A DNA stretch of 21,614 nt. It comes from a virus. The translations under genes and the position numbers were made by a program. The notes beneath the pieces are model-generated. The model was not told the origin of the DNA, did not search any database, and saw nothing but the letters and a program-made list of their open reading frames with translations. Of the stretch, positions 14,802-20,779 are shown in pieces. Position 1 is the stretch's first letter; every line of letters starts with the position of its first letter. The stretch lies in the IMG/VR virus record IMGVR_UViG_3300044527_000986, positions 1 through 21,614 of that record. One strand, written 5' to 3'.

Positions 14802-14998
14802 TTGAGGAGCAGCTCGGCGTGTGGCTGTGGATCGCAGGCATCCTCGTGCTCGGTTATTTGTTAGTTAACAACATCGATTTGCGCTGGAGATTAGCAAAGG
14901 CAAACGCACGCATCCGCGTCCTCGAGCGCAAGCTGTGGACCAGCGACGTCGACGCCATTCTTGACGAAATCTTAGGCGACCCACATGAGCGAGCTTGA
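14798..14998 (+). CDS. small membrane protein with C-terminal helix (66 aa)
   Basis: It has one hydrophobic segment WLWIAGILVLGYLLV (about residues 9-23) and a basic then acidic helical region (LAKANARIRVLERKLW ... DAILDEILGD). It starts on an ATGA overlap with the ParB-like gene and returns to the G+C-rich codon style of the phage. The location among early genes argues against a lysis role. Membrane anchoring of an early function or superinfection control is conceivable but unproven. Confidence 0.55.
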   Translation: MIEEQLGVWLWIAGILVLGYLLVNNIDLRWRLAKANARIRVLERKLWTSDVDAILDEILGDPHERA

Positions 14999-15266
14999 CG
15001 ACTTCTTCGACGAGGCAGCCCTGGACAGCACCACGCTCATCGAGGTGCGACGTGTTCGCCTCGAGTCACTTATGCAGTGCACTGTCCTGTGGGACGACGA
15101 GGCAACCCTCGACGCCATCATGTACGGGCCGATGGATGACCAGACCTACCACCACCTCAACCTGCGCCTCATAGCGCACCTCGACCGGCCCGATTCACGA
15201 GGCCGATGGACACAGACACAGATGGCAAAGTTTATCAAATCTTTTACTAATGAAAATCACGATTAA
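14985..15266 (+). CDS. hypothetical protein (93 aa)
   Basis: It is 93 residues, very acidic N-terminus (MSELDDFFDEAALDSTTLIE), then LMQCTVLWDDEATLDAIMYG and a more basic C-terminus (RWTQTQMAKFIKSF). It overlaps the previous gene by 14 nt and the next by 17 nt. No family recognised. Placement immediately before the SSB-like gene suggests an early or replication-associated role. Confidence 0.5.
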   Translation: MSELDDFFDEAALDSTTLIEVRRVRLESLMQCTVLWDDEATLDAIMYGPMDDQTYHHLNLRLIAHLDRPDSRGRWTQTQMAKFIKSFTNENHD

Positions 15267-15600
15267 CGGCACCGTGAAGGCGGTGCAAGAGCCCAAGACC
15301 TTCGCCTCCGGATTCACAGTATGCGACGTGCTCATCGAGGCAGGCAGCAACATCTACCCCGTCACGTTCAAGAAGGACGACGTGGATGAAGCCCTGGCAC
15401 TGGTGGCCGAGCATCCGATCACGCTCGAGTGCTGGCTGAACAGCCGGGAGTGGAACGGCCGATACTTCGTGGAGCTCAAGTACGCAGGCAAGCCGGAAGA
15501 GGCACCTGCTCCAGCTCCGGCCAAGAAGCCGCTCGCAGGACGCACCACCAACCGCATGGCACCACCGTCAACCCCAGCGCCCAATGACCTGCCCTTCTGA
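15250..15600 (+). CDS. DUF3127-type OB-fold, SSB-like protein
   Basis: It is 116 residues. It has the DUF3127 layout: an N-terminal OB fold with TFASGFT (17-23), a central strand pattern NIYPVTF, the motif SREWNGRYFVEL (65-76), then a Pro/Ala-rich linker and the tip NDLPF. The acidic-hydrophobic tip resembles the C-terminal peptide with which single-stranded DNA-binding proteins recruit partners. The likely role is ssDNA binding during phage replication and recombination. The next genes (HTH, initiator, NinG) agree with this. Family recognised by motif only. Confidence 0.72.
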   Translation: MKITINGTVKAVQEPKTFASGFTVCDVLIEAGSNIYPVTFKKDDVDEALALVAEHPITLECWLNSREWNGRYFVELKYAGKPEEAPAPAPAKKPLAGRTTNRMAPPSTPAPNDLPF

Positions 15601-15610
15601 CGAAAACTAC

Positions 15611-15844
15611 ATGATAGTCACCAGCATGGAAGCCTTCCTCATCAAAAACTACGGCAGCCTGACTATGGCAGCTGGCAACCTGAAGGTCAGCCCGCAGACC
15701 ATCAATAACTGGCTGAAGCGCAACCCGCGCGGGCTGCTGAAGCACATGCCGACCATGGTGCAGCAGTGCAACGTCACCGAGACCCAAATCATGGGCGAGG
15801 TGCTTTACCACGAGGAGTACCTGCAGAGCGTGGGACAACGGTGA
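15611..15844 (+). CDS. small helix-turn-helix DNA-binding protein
   Basis: It is 77 residues from ATG 15611, or 86 from ATG 15584, which overlaps the SSB-like gene by 17 nt. The segment YGSLTMAAGNLKVSPQTINN followed by WLKRNPRGL is a Cro/phage-type HTH: helix, Gly/Asn turn and recognition helix SPQTINNWLK. It ends directly against the initiator start (GTGA at 15841-15844). In this place it may control early/replication gene expression or assist origin binding. No lysogeny genes are visible, so a repressor role is not supported further. Confidence 0.65.
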   Translation: MIVTSMEAFLIKNYGSLTMAAGNLKVSPQTINNWLKRNPRGLLKHMPTMVQQCNVTETQIMGEVLYHEEYLQSVGQR

Positions 15845-16605
15845 ATAACTACCTCCAGCTACCGACAGAGGCTGCCGCGCACCTGCGGCGGCTCTCTGCG
15901 GTGCAGCTGTACATATGGGCCGATGCGTGGACCTTCCAGCAGAACGGGCAGCAGGCCTACCGCTCCAACGCAAAGCTGGCGCAGATGCTCGACATCTCAC
16001 CGCGCAGCGTGTCACGCGCCATCCAAGGCCTGCACGAGGCCGGCATGTTGTCGGTACGCATCCAGCAGGAAGGCGAGACCATCAAGCGGTACGTCACGGC
16101 GACCCTACCGACACGAACGTCACCCCCCGACACGAACGTCGTGGGGGTACCGACACCAACGTCGGGGGGGTACCGACACGAACGTCATGGGGGTACCGAC
16201 ACGAACGTCCACATAATAGATAAGAAGAATAGAGAAGTTAATAGAGAAGTTAAAAGAGAAACGCGCACGCGCGAGGTTGTTTGGCCTTTCAATTCTGACC
16301 AGTTCATGAATGCCTGGAAGGAGTGGGAGGCCGATCGCCGCGAGCGACGCGTCAAGCCATACACCACCCGCGGCCTCCAAACCGCACTACACCGCCTCCA
16401 ACAAATCAGCGAGTACAATGAAGGAATCGCAATCCGAATTATCTCCCAGTCCATCGCCAACGGATGGCAAGGGCTCTTTCCTCTTAACAACAAGCGGGGA
16501 AATCATCAGCATGACAGACCACGAGGTAAGGACATCACTGCGGACGACCTTGCGCGCCTTGTGGCAAAGCGATACGGGCCTCGCTTTCCCCCAGCCCACA
16601 AGTGA
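15841..16605 (+). CDS. replication initiator (lambda O-like, winged-helix) with internal origin
   Basis: It is 254 residues from GTG 15841, overlapping the previous TGA; a longer frame from 15766 is a shadow of the HTH gene. Residues 1-75 form a winged-helix/HTH-36-like domain (LSAVQLYIWADAW, then NAKLAQMLDISPRSVSRAIQ and GLHEAGMLSV). Residues about 88-142 are a linker whose DNA carries five iterons and an AT-rich tract. From about 143 there is a second domain (FNSDQFMNAWKEWEADRRER ... ALHRLQQIS ... SIANGWQGLFPL) like the C-terminal half of replisome organisers that bind the helicase or its loader. Function: binds its own iterons, opens the adjacent AT-rich DNA and loads the replisome. No polymerase or helicase gene is seen in the window, so host enzymes are probably used. 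Confidence 0.8.
   Translation: MNNYLQLPTEAAAHLRRLSAVQLYIWADAWTFQQNGQQAYRSNAKLAQMLDISPRSVSRAIQGLHEAGMLSVRIQQEGETIKRYVTATLPTRTSPPDTNVVGVPTPTSGGYRHERHGGTDTNVHIIDKKNREVNREVKRETRTREVVWPFNSDQFMNAWKEWEADRRERRVKPYTTRGLQTALHRLQQISEYNEGIAIRIISQSIANGWQGLFPLNNKRGNHQHDRPRGKDITADDLARLVAKRYGPRFPPAHK
16108..16209 (+). repeat. iteron array, 5 copies
   Basis: Direct repeats of a 14-bp core with 5-9 bp between them (four gaps: 5, 9, 9, 9). The 23-bp period is not a multiple of three, so successive copies are read in different frames (PTRTS, DTNV, PTPTS, YRHER, DTNV). Confidence 0.9.
16229..16252 (+). repeat. tandem 12-bp AT-rich repeats in the origin
   Basis: ATAGAGAAGTTA is present twice head to tail (16229-16240, 16241-16252) and a decayed third unit, AAAGAGAAAC, follows. 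These read NREV NREV KRET in the initiator. They resemble 12/13-mer unwinding repeats of other origins in position and composition. Confidence 0.7.
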
Positions 16606-16609
16606 CGAC

Positions 16610-17179
16610 ATGACCATCCGCAAAGCCCTCGAGCTGGGGCCGGAAGACACCAACGCCGCCATCCTCTACACCCTCAAGGAGCTGGTCAACGCGCTCGAGT
16701 GCAAGGTGACCATGCGAACCGCCGCCGACTTCGACGATGCCATGACCGTCATCACCGAGAACTATGGCTGGACCCTCGACGAGCTGCGCCACTGCTTCGC
16801 CATGATACGGACCGGACGCCTCGGGCCGGAGAACCTGTACGAGCGCTTCAAAGCCCGTGAGCTGTACGCCTGCATGCGACAGTATGCCGACGAGCGGGCA
16901 CGCCACCGCATGCGACATGCAGCCAAGTACGACCCCGATGTGCAGGACGTCAAGCCCGCAACCGAGCGCACCGCCCAGTCCCTCACCGCCATAGCCGACG
17001 TGCTCGACCTGCCCGCCTACAAGCCCAAAGCCGGTATCTTGGCTACCGATGGCGAGAGACACCAAAGCGAGCAGGCAGCTCAACACCAAACCCAAAGCCA
17101 AGCCCAAGGGCAGGAAGCTCACCCACGCGCAGGCAGTCAAGAAGGTCGACCTGTGGTTCAGCAAGCTCGTACGCTATGA
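16610..17179 (+). CDS. putative replication accessory protein
   Basis: It is 189 residues from ATG 16610, 4 nt after the initiator stop; ATG 16511 would add 33 residues but overlap the initiator by 95 nt. The core reads LGPEDTNAAILYTLKELVNA, then DDAMTVITENYGWTLDELRH and CFAMIRTGRLG-ENLYERF. This 'Y-WTLDEL-x-CF-x-x-x-x-x-G-x-x-G-x-LYER' pattern occurs in proteins near replication genes of other Bacteroidota phages, from memory, with unknown biochemistry. The last about 43 residues are Gln-rich and low complexity because they overlap NinG's basic N-terminus by 131 nt. A helicase-loader-like role is only a suggestion. Confidence 0.55.
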   Translation: MTIRKALELGPEDTNAAILYTLKELVNALECKVTMRTAADFDDAMTVITENYGWTLDELRHCFAMIRTGRLGPENLYERFKARELYACMRQYADERARHRMRHAAKYDPDVQDVKPATERTAQSLTAIADVLDLPAYKPKAGILATDGERHQSEQAAQHQTQSQAQGQEAHPRAGSQEGRPVVQQARTL

Positions 17180-17558
17180 AGCAGCAGACAGATACGGCAA
17201 CGCCCGCTGCTTCACATGCGGCAAAGAAGACCATGTCAGCAACCTGCAAGCCGGACATTTCGCCTCTCGCCGCTTTTGGGCTACACGATGGGATCAGGAT
17301 AACGTCCGCACACAGTGCGTTTCCTGCAACATTTACCGAGCAGGAGAACAATGGCTTTTTGGATGCGCTCTCGAACGTGAGCAGCCAGGAAGAGCTCATC
17401 AGGTTATGCAACGAGCGCAGCAGCACCGAGCGTACAAGGTGGCAGAGCTGGTGGAGCTTGCATCGCTCTACAAAAAAGCTGCTCTACTTCACGCCAGTAT
17501 CAAGCGAGTGGTACATCAGGCCGGAGGACGAGATGCAGCTCCAGGAGTTGAGGAGTGA
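17049..17558 (+). CDS. ninG: NinG-like (Rap) recombination endonuclease
   Basis: The 169-residue protein matches the NinG core: KKVDLWFSKLVRYEAADRYG, CFTC (54-57), LQAGHFASRRFWATRWDQDN (67-86 approx.), then CVSCNIYRAGEQ (90-101) and a helical tail. Four Cys form a zinc site and the GHF-SR...R-D-N core is the HNH-like region. Lambda NinG/Rap resolves recombination intermediates (Holliday-like junctions) in the phage recombination pathway. The basic N-terminus (MARDTKASRQLNTKPKAKPK) precedes the core and supports the ATG at 17049, despite the long overlap with the previous gene. Confidence 0.82.
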   Translation: MARDTKASRQLNTKPKAKPKGRKLTHAQAVKKVDLWFSKLVRYEAADRYGNARCFTCGKEDHVSNLQAGHFASRRFWATRWDQDNVRTQCVSCNIYRAGEQWLFGCALEREQPGRAHQVMQRAQQHRAYKVAELVELASLYKKAALLHASIKRVVHQAGGRDAAPGVEE

Positions 17559-17697
17559 ACGGCTGCGCATCCTGCACTGGTTGGCGGACAACAAAGCCTG
17601 CGGCAACACGTGGGAGTGGGCAGCGAACGTCAACCGCCTCGACCGCATCAAAGCCAAGCTCTACCAAATGACCGGTCACCCACCATTCAGAACATAA
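17533..17697 (+). CDS. hypothetical small protein (54 aa)
   Basis: It is 54 residues from ATG 17533: MQLQELRSERLRILHWLADN, then WEWAANVNRLDRIKAKLYQM ending GHPPFRT. It is mostly helical and basic. The frame is open much further upstream (to 17176), but that part mirrors NinG in another frame and looks unnatural, so the shorter form is preferred. Function unknown; it overlaps NinG by 26 nt. Confidence 0.5.
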   Translation: MQLQELRSERLRILHWLADNKACGNTWEWAANVNRLDRIKAKLYQMTGHPPFRT

Positions 17698-17699
17698 CC

Positions 17700-17735
17700 A
17701 TGCTCGACATCCCCTCCTACTTCATCCAGCTATGA
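17700..17735 (+). CDS. possible 11-residue leader ORF before the second glycosyltransferase
   Basis: MLDIPSYFIQL begins 2 nt after the preceding stop and its TGA overlaps the ATG of the glycosyltransferase (ATGA), continuing the pattern of coupled starts in this genome. It could be a translated coupling peptide, or a remnant of a lost gene. Length alone gives little evidence. Confidence 0.25.
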   Translation: MLDIPSYFIQL

Positions 17736-18439
17736 ACCACAACGGCCACCACTTCGAGCACCCCAAAGACAGAGATAGGCCGCAAGCGCGCACCACCGTC
17801 ATCTATACCAACTGGAGGCGGTCGTCGCAGCTGCAGAAGATTACTGAGGACTGCTCACGCCAAAGCGCCAACCCCGACATCCTCGTGGTCGACAACGCCT
17901 CCGACAGCCGACACCGCTACGAAGGCATAGCACACCGCATCGTGCGCTACACCAACGAGCGCAAGTGCTGGCAGCGGTGGATGGAAATCCACTACACCAA
18001 CACCGAGTACATCCTCATCATGGACGATGACCTGACGTTCGTAGACCAGGACGTCATCGCCGACTGCGAGCAGTACATGGACGAGAACCCTGGCGTGCAG
18101 GCTATCGGCATCAACGGCGTCAACCTGCTGCCTGGCCGATCGTACTGGCGCAGCATGCACCACCCAGCCAGCCACACAGACACCAAGACCGACATAATCA
18201 AAGGCCGCTTCTTCTTCCTGCGACCCGAGCACATCAGCCTCATGCCACGTGCCCTGGACGATTACAACGACACCTGCGACGACATATGCGTCAGCGCCAT
18301 GCTCGAGAACAAGGTGATACCTGCCATGCTCATGAGCCGCATCACCAACCTCAAGGAAGGACTCGAAGCCCTGCACGCCTCGCAAGACCAACGGCGCAAG
18401 CGCGACGCAGCCGCGGCCCACTACTTCTCCCATGCCTAA
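17732..18439 (+). CDS. second glycosyltransferase (GT-A, family 2-like)
   Basis: It is 235 residues with the GT2 layout: TTVIYTNWRRSSQL, VVDNASDSR (52-60), VRYTNERKCWQRW and the metal-binding YILIMDDDLTF (93-103; DDD at 98-100). Later, GRFFFLRPEHISLMPRALDD and DDICVSAML contain the acceptor-side acidic pair. It should be a metal-dependent nucleotide-sugar transferase. Unlike the first transferase (164-877), it lies in the early/replication region next to HNH and terminase genes. Its acceptor may be DNA, a host surface component or a phage protein; the sequence does not decide. It overlaps the HNH gene by 8 nt. Confidence 0.78.
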   Translation: MNHNGHHFEHPKDRDRPQARTTVIYTNWRRSSQLQKITEDCSRQSANPDILVVDNASDSRHRYEGIAHRIVRYTNERKCWQRWMEIHYTNTEYILIMDDDLTFVDQDVIADCEQYMDENPGVQAIGINGVNLLPGRSYWRSMHHPASHTDTKTDIIKGRFFFLRPEHISLMPRALDDYNDTCDDICVSAMLENKVIPAMLMSRITNLKEGLEALHASQDQRRKRDAAAAHYFSHA

Positions 18440-18710
18440 CGTCCCCGACGGCAAGCCACCCAAGTGGCACGCCAAGATACCCGGCGCCGAGCACGTCGAG
18501 TGGCAGTACAAGACCTGGAAGTGGGTGAAGTACCGCTTGTGGTTCCTCAAGATGAACCCGCTGTGTGCTGTGTGCGAGCGGCCGGCCACAGTCGTCGACC
18601 ACATCATCCCGGCCAAGTCAAAGCCCCAGTGGTTCTGGCGTGTTTCCAATCACCAGCCGCTGTGCGAGGTGTGCCACAACAAGAAGCGCGCAACGAGCGA
18701 CAAGGAATAA
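18432..18710 (+). CDS. HNH endonuclease adjacent to terminase
   Basis: It is 92 residues. CAVC (45-48), VVDHIIP (54-60), NHQPLCEVCHNKK (73-85) make a complete HNH zinc-finger nuclease of the terminase-associated type. In HK97-like cos phages the HNH protein next to TerS/TerL is needed for cleavage of genomic concatemers at cos. Its location just before a 177-bp non-coding gap and TerS matches that set-up. A Trp/Lys-rich N-terminal region (WQYKTWKWVKYRLW) may contact DNA. A homing endonuclease is the alternative, less likely given the position and small size. Confidence 0.87.
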   Translation: MPNVPDGKPPKWHAKIPGAEHVEWQYKTWKWVKYRLWFLKMNPLCAVCERPATVVDHIIPAKSKPQWFWRVSNHQPLCEVCHNKKRATSDKE

Positions 18711-18776
18711 TACTACTGAACACTTCTAATTAAATGCAAGTACTAAAGGCCTTCCAATATAGGTTTTTTCAGGGGG

Positions 18777-18819
18777 TAGGGGGGTCCCCTAGTGTTTACG
18801 CGCTTCTACTTTGAGCGCG
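18777..18819 (+). other. inverted repeats in the pre-terminase gap, candidate cos region
   Basis: The gap 18711-18887 holds no gene. A T6 and G5 run (TTTTTTCAGGGGG, 18764-18776) leads into TAGGGG (18777-18782) / CCCCTA (18786-18791) with a 3-nt loop. A second perfect repeat, CGCGCT (18799-18804) / AGCGCG (18814-18819), follows with a 9-nt loop. A G-rich, palindromic gap between HNH and TerS is where cos sites are expected in HNH-dependent phages. Terminator or operator functions are alternatives. Confidence 0.4.
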
Positions 18820-18822
18820 CAG

Positions 18823-18856
18823 TTGATTGTGCTTCGATGGTATTGATAACCTTTTG
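18823..18856 (+). promoter_or_regulatory. candidate promoter for the packaging/late operon
   Basis: TTG (18823-18825... GTTG from 18822), a 21-nt spacer, and TA-ACC-TTTTG (18847-18856) resemble TTTG / TAnnTTTG with one extra base in the -7 box. It lies 31 nt before the TerS start, followed by an A-rich leader. Evidence is weak but the position is right. Confidence 0.3.
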
Positions 18857-18887
18857 GGATAAATAGAAAACATCAAGAAATAAAGTA

Positions 18888-19214
18888 ATGGAAATGCACC
18901 CCGACATCCGCGAGCGTTACGACCAGTTGTGTGCTGACTATCAGCGCCGCGGCATCATCACGCCAGGCATCCGCTCGCTCATCTACACGCTCGCCTGCGT
19001 GGAGGTGGAGGAGGAGATGCTCCAGTCGTTCATCAGCAAGTACGGCACCACCTACACCGTGACCGGCAAGAGCGGCGACCAGTACATGAGGAGCAGGCCG
19101 GAGTGGCAGCAGCTGCGCGACAACCGTCAGCGGAAGACCTCCATCGTGCGGTCGTTAGAAGGCAGCATGAACCAGGAGATGGAAGAGGATGAGCTCGACA
19201 AGTTCCTCAGCTGA
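18888..19214 (+). CDS. terminase small subunit (P27-like)
   Basis: It is 108 residues, MEMHPDIRERYDQLCADYQR followed by RSLIYTLACVEVEEEMLQSF, YTVTGKSGDQYMRSRPEWQQ and LRDNRQRKTSIVRSLEG. This is the P27/Terminase-4 pattern: two helices, a short basic region with GD-x-x-x-RP, then a charged tail (MEEDELDKFLS). Small terminase proteins recognise the packaging site and stimulate the large subunit. Leader is A-rich (aagaaataaagta) with no Shine-Dalgarno. It overlaps TerL by 26 nt. Confidence 0.88.
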   Translation: MEMHPDIRERYDQLCADYQRRGIITPGIRSLIYTLACVEVEEEMLQSFISKYGTTYTVTGKSGDQYMRSRPEWQQLRDNRQRKTSIVRSLEGSMNQEMEEDELDKFLS

Positions 19215-20748
19215 CCCCGGCTACTGGTACGACGCCGAGGCGGCCGACCGGGTGGTGAACTTCATCGAGCAGTTCTGCTCGCACGTGAAGGGCCACCAGG
19301 GGCCGTTCCTGCTCGAGGACTGGCAGAAGGACGACATCATCCGTCCGCTGTTCGGGTGGAAGCGTGCCGACGGCATGCGCAAGTACCGCACCTGCTACAT
19401 CGAGATCCCGCGGAAGAACGGCAAGTCGAACCTGACCGCCGCCATCGCCCTCTACCTGCTGGTGGCGGAGCAGGAGGCCGGGGCCGAAATCATCAGCGCG
19501 GCCGGCGACCGCAACCAGGCGCGCATCGTCTTCGACATCGCCGCGGCCATGGTCGGGCAAAACAAGAGCCTCGCTTCACGCTGCAAGACGCTGCAGCACG
19601 CCATCTACTACAAGAACTCGTTCTACAAATCCATCAGCGCCGAGGCCCGGACGAAGCACGGCTTCAACTGTTCGGCCGTCCTCTTCGACGAGCTGCACAC
19701 GCAGAAGGACCGTGAGCTATACGACGTCCTCACCACGTCGGTGGCAGCACGCCAGCAGCCGCTCATCATCATGCTCACAACGGCAGGCTACGACACCAAC
19801 TCCATCTGTTACGAGGTGCACGACTACGCCGAGCGCGTCCTCAACGGCGAGGTAGACGACCCGACGTTCCTGCCGGTGCTGTACCGCGCCGCCAAGGAGG
19901 ACGACTGGACCCAGGAGGCGACGTGGAAGAAGGCCAACCCCGGCTACGGCGCCATCTGCCGGAAGGAGTATTTCGAGCAGGAGGTCGCCAAGTGCAAGGC
20001 AAACCCCGCGGTGCTTAACACGTTCCTGCGCCTGCACCTCAACATCTGGACCGGCAGCGACGTCGCGTGGATCACGGACCACGAGTTCATGCGCGGAGCG
20101 CGGCCCCTGCCGGACGACAACTACCTCAAGAAGCTGCCCTGCTGGGGCGGGCTCGACCTGGCCTCCACCCGCGACCTCACCGCGTTTGCTCTGCTCTTTT
20201 GGGACGAGGTGGTGCAGGTGCACTACCTCAAGGTGCACCAGTTCGTCAACGAGGAGCGCACCAAGATGCGCAAGAGCGAAGGCGTGGACTACCTGCGCTT
20301 CCAGCGCGACGGCGACCTGTCCATCACACCCGGAAACGTCACCGACTTCCGCACCGTTCGCGACCACATCATCCGGGCGGCGGAGACCTACAACATCACA
20401 GCCGTCGCGTACGACCGCCGCTTCTCCACGTACATCGTGCCGGAGCTAATCGACGCGGGCATCGACATGCAGCCAATGGGCCAGGGCTTCCTCGACATCA
20501 GCATGCCCACCAAGATGTTCGAGATGGAGGTGGTGAAGGGCACAGTCATTCACGGGGGCAACGCCTGCCTGCGCTGGCAGATGGGCTGCGTGAAGCTGGA
20601 CCGCGACGCCGCCGACAACATCAAGGTCACCAAAGGGCGCACCAAATACGGGCAGATGGTCGACGGGGTGGTAGCTTCCATCATGGCCTTTGGCTGCAAG
20701 CTCAACAGCGACGACGATGACGTCATCTACGAGGTGGTGACGCTGTAG
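19189..20748 (+). CDS. terminase large subunit
   Basis: It is 519 residues, the HK97/Terminase-1 type. Walker A is IPRKNGKSNL (about 73-82) and Walker B is VLFDELH (164-170), with the coupling motif MLTTAG (195-200). The nuclease domain shows GLDLASTRDLTAF (first Asp323), AVAYDRRF (second acid near 407) and MVDGVVASIM (third acid near 494). It is the ATP motor and endonuclease that fills the capsid. The length fits the family. The only long region of coding on its other frames is shadow. Confidence 0.96.
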   Translation: MSSTSSSADPGYWYDAEAADRVVNFIEQFCSHVKGHQGPFLLEDWQKDDIIRPLFGWKRADGMRKYRTCYIEIPRKNGKSNLTAAIALYLLVAEQEAGAEIISAAGDRNQARIVFDIAAAMVGQNKSLASRCKTLQHAIYYKNSFYKSISAEARTKHGFNCSAVLFDELHTQKDRELYDVLTTSVAARQQPLIIMLTTAGYDTNSICYEVHDYAERVLNGEVDDPTFLPVLYRAAKEDDWTQEATWKKANPGYGAICRKEYFEQEVAKCKANPAVLNTFLRLHLNIWTGSDVAWITDHEFMRGARPLPDDNYLKKLPCWGGLDLASTRDLTAFALLFWDEVVQVHYLKVHQFVNEERTKMRKSEGVDYLRFQRDGDLSITPGNVTDFRTVRDHIIRAAETYNITAVAYDRRFSTYIVPELIDAGIDMQPMGQGFLDISMPTKMFEMEVVKGTVIHGGNACLRWQMGCVKLDRDAADNIKVTKGRTKYGQMVDGVVASIMAFGCKLNSDDDDVIYEVVTL

Positions 20749-20766
20749 GGAATTTTTCCTATAGCG

Positions 20767-20779
20767 TACCTTCGGCGCA
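20767..20779 (+). promoter_or_regulatory. possible -7 box TACCTTCG just before portal start
   Basis: TACCTTCG (20767-20774) ends 5 nt before ATG 20780, the same spacing and box type as TATATTCG before the gene at 9875. Upstream lies a near-palindrome GGGAATTTTTCCT. A -33 element is not evident. Confidence 0.3.

Larger units (their letters stand above)
16106..16260 (+). other. replication origin: five iterons plus AT-rich unwinding region
   Basis: Five copies of CCGACACGAACGTC lie at 16108-16121, 16127-16140, 16150-16163 (one mismatch), 16173-16186 and 16196-16209. The starts are spaced 19, 23, 23 and 23 bp, about two helical turns. The last three have the extended form GGGGGTACCGACAC. Directly after them, 16211-16260 contains only 12 G+C in 50 bases, against a G+C-rich background. 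Iterons followed by an AT-rich purine-skewed segment inside an initiator gene is the layout of the lambda origin in gene O. Functional assignment is inference from this layout. Confidence 0.8.

Noticed and set aside
15611-15844. HTH protein as lysogeny repressor
   Set aside because: No integrase, antirepressor or divergent promoter pair is visible in the window; it is co-directional and coupled to the initiator.
16106-16209. CRISPR array
   Set aside because: Repeats are only 14 bp with 5-9 bp gaps, far too short for spacers, and lie inside a coding gene with an AT-rich tract alongside, which fits an origin.
15915-16223. Alternative + strand frames through the iteron block
   Set aside because: Their lack of stops results from the repeated G+C-rich iterons; translations are Arg/Thr/His low complexity, while the initiator frame has recognisable domains at both ends.
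17176-17532. Upstream extension of the small gene at 17533
   Set aside because: This part translates to unnatural sequence and coincides with the NinG core in another frame.
17855-18649. Minus-strand open frame of 264 codons opposite the glycosyltransferase and HNH genes
   Set aside because: It spans two recognised + strand genes and reads as His/Val/Gly-rich shadow typical of G+C-rich third positions.
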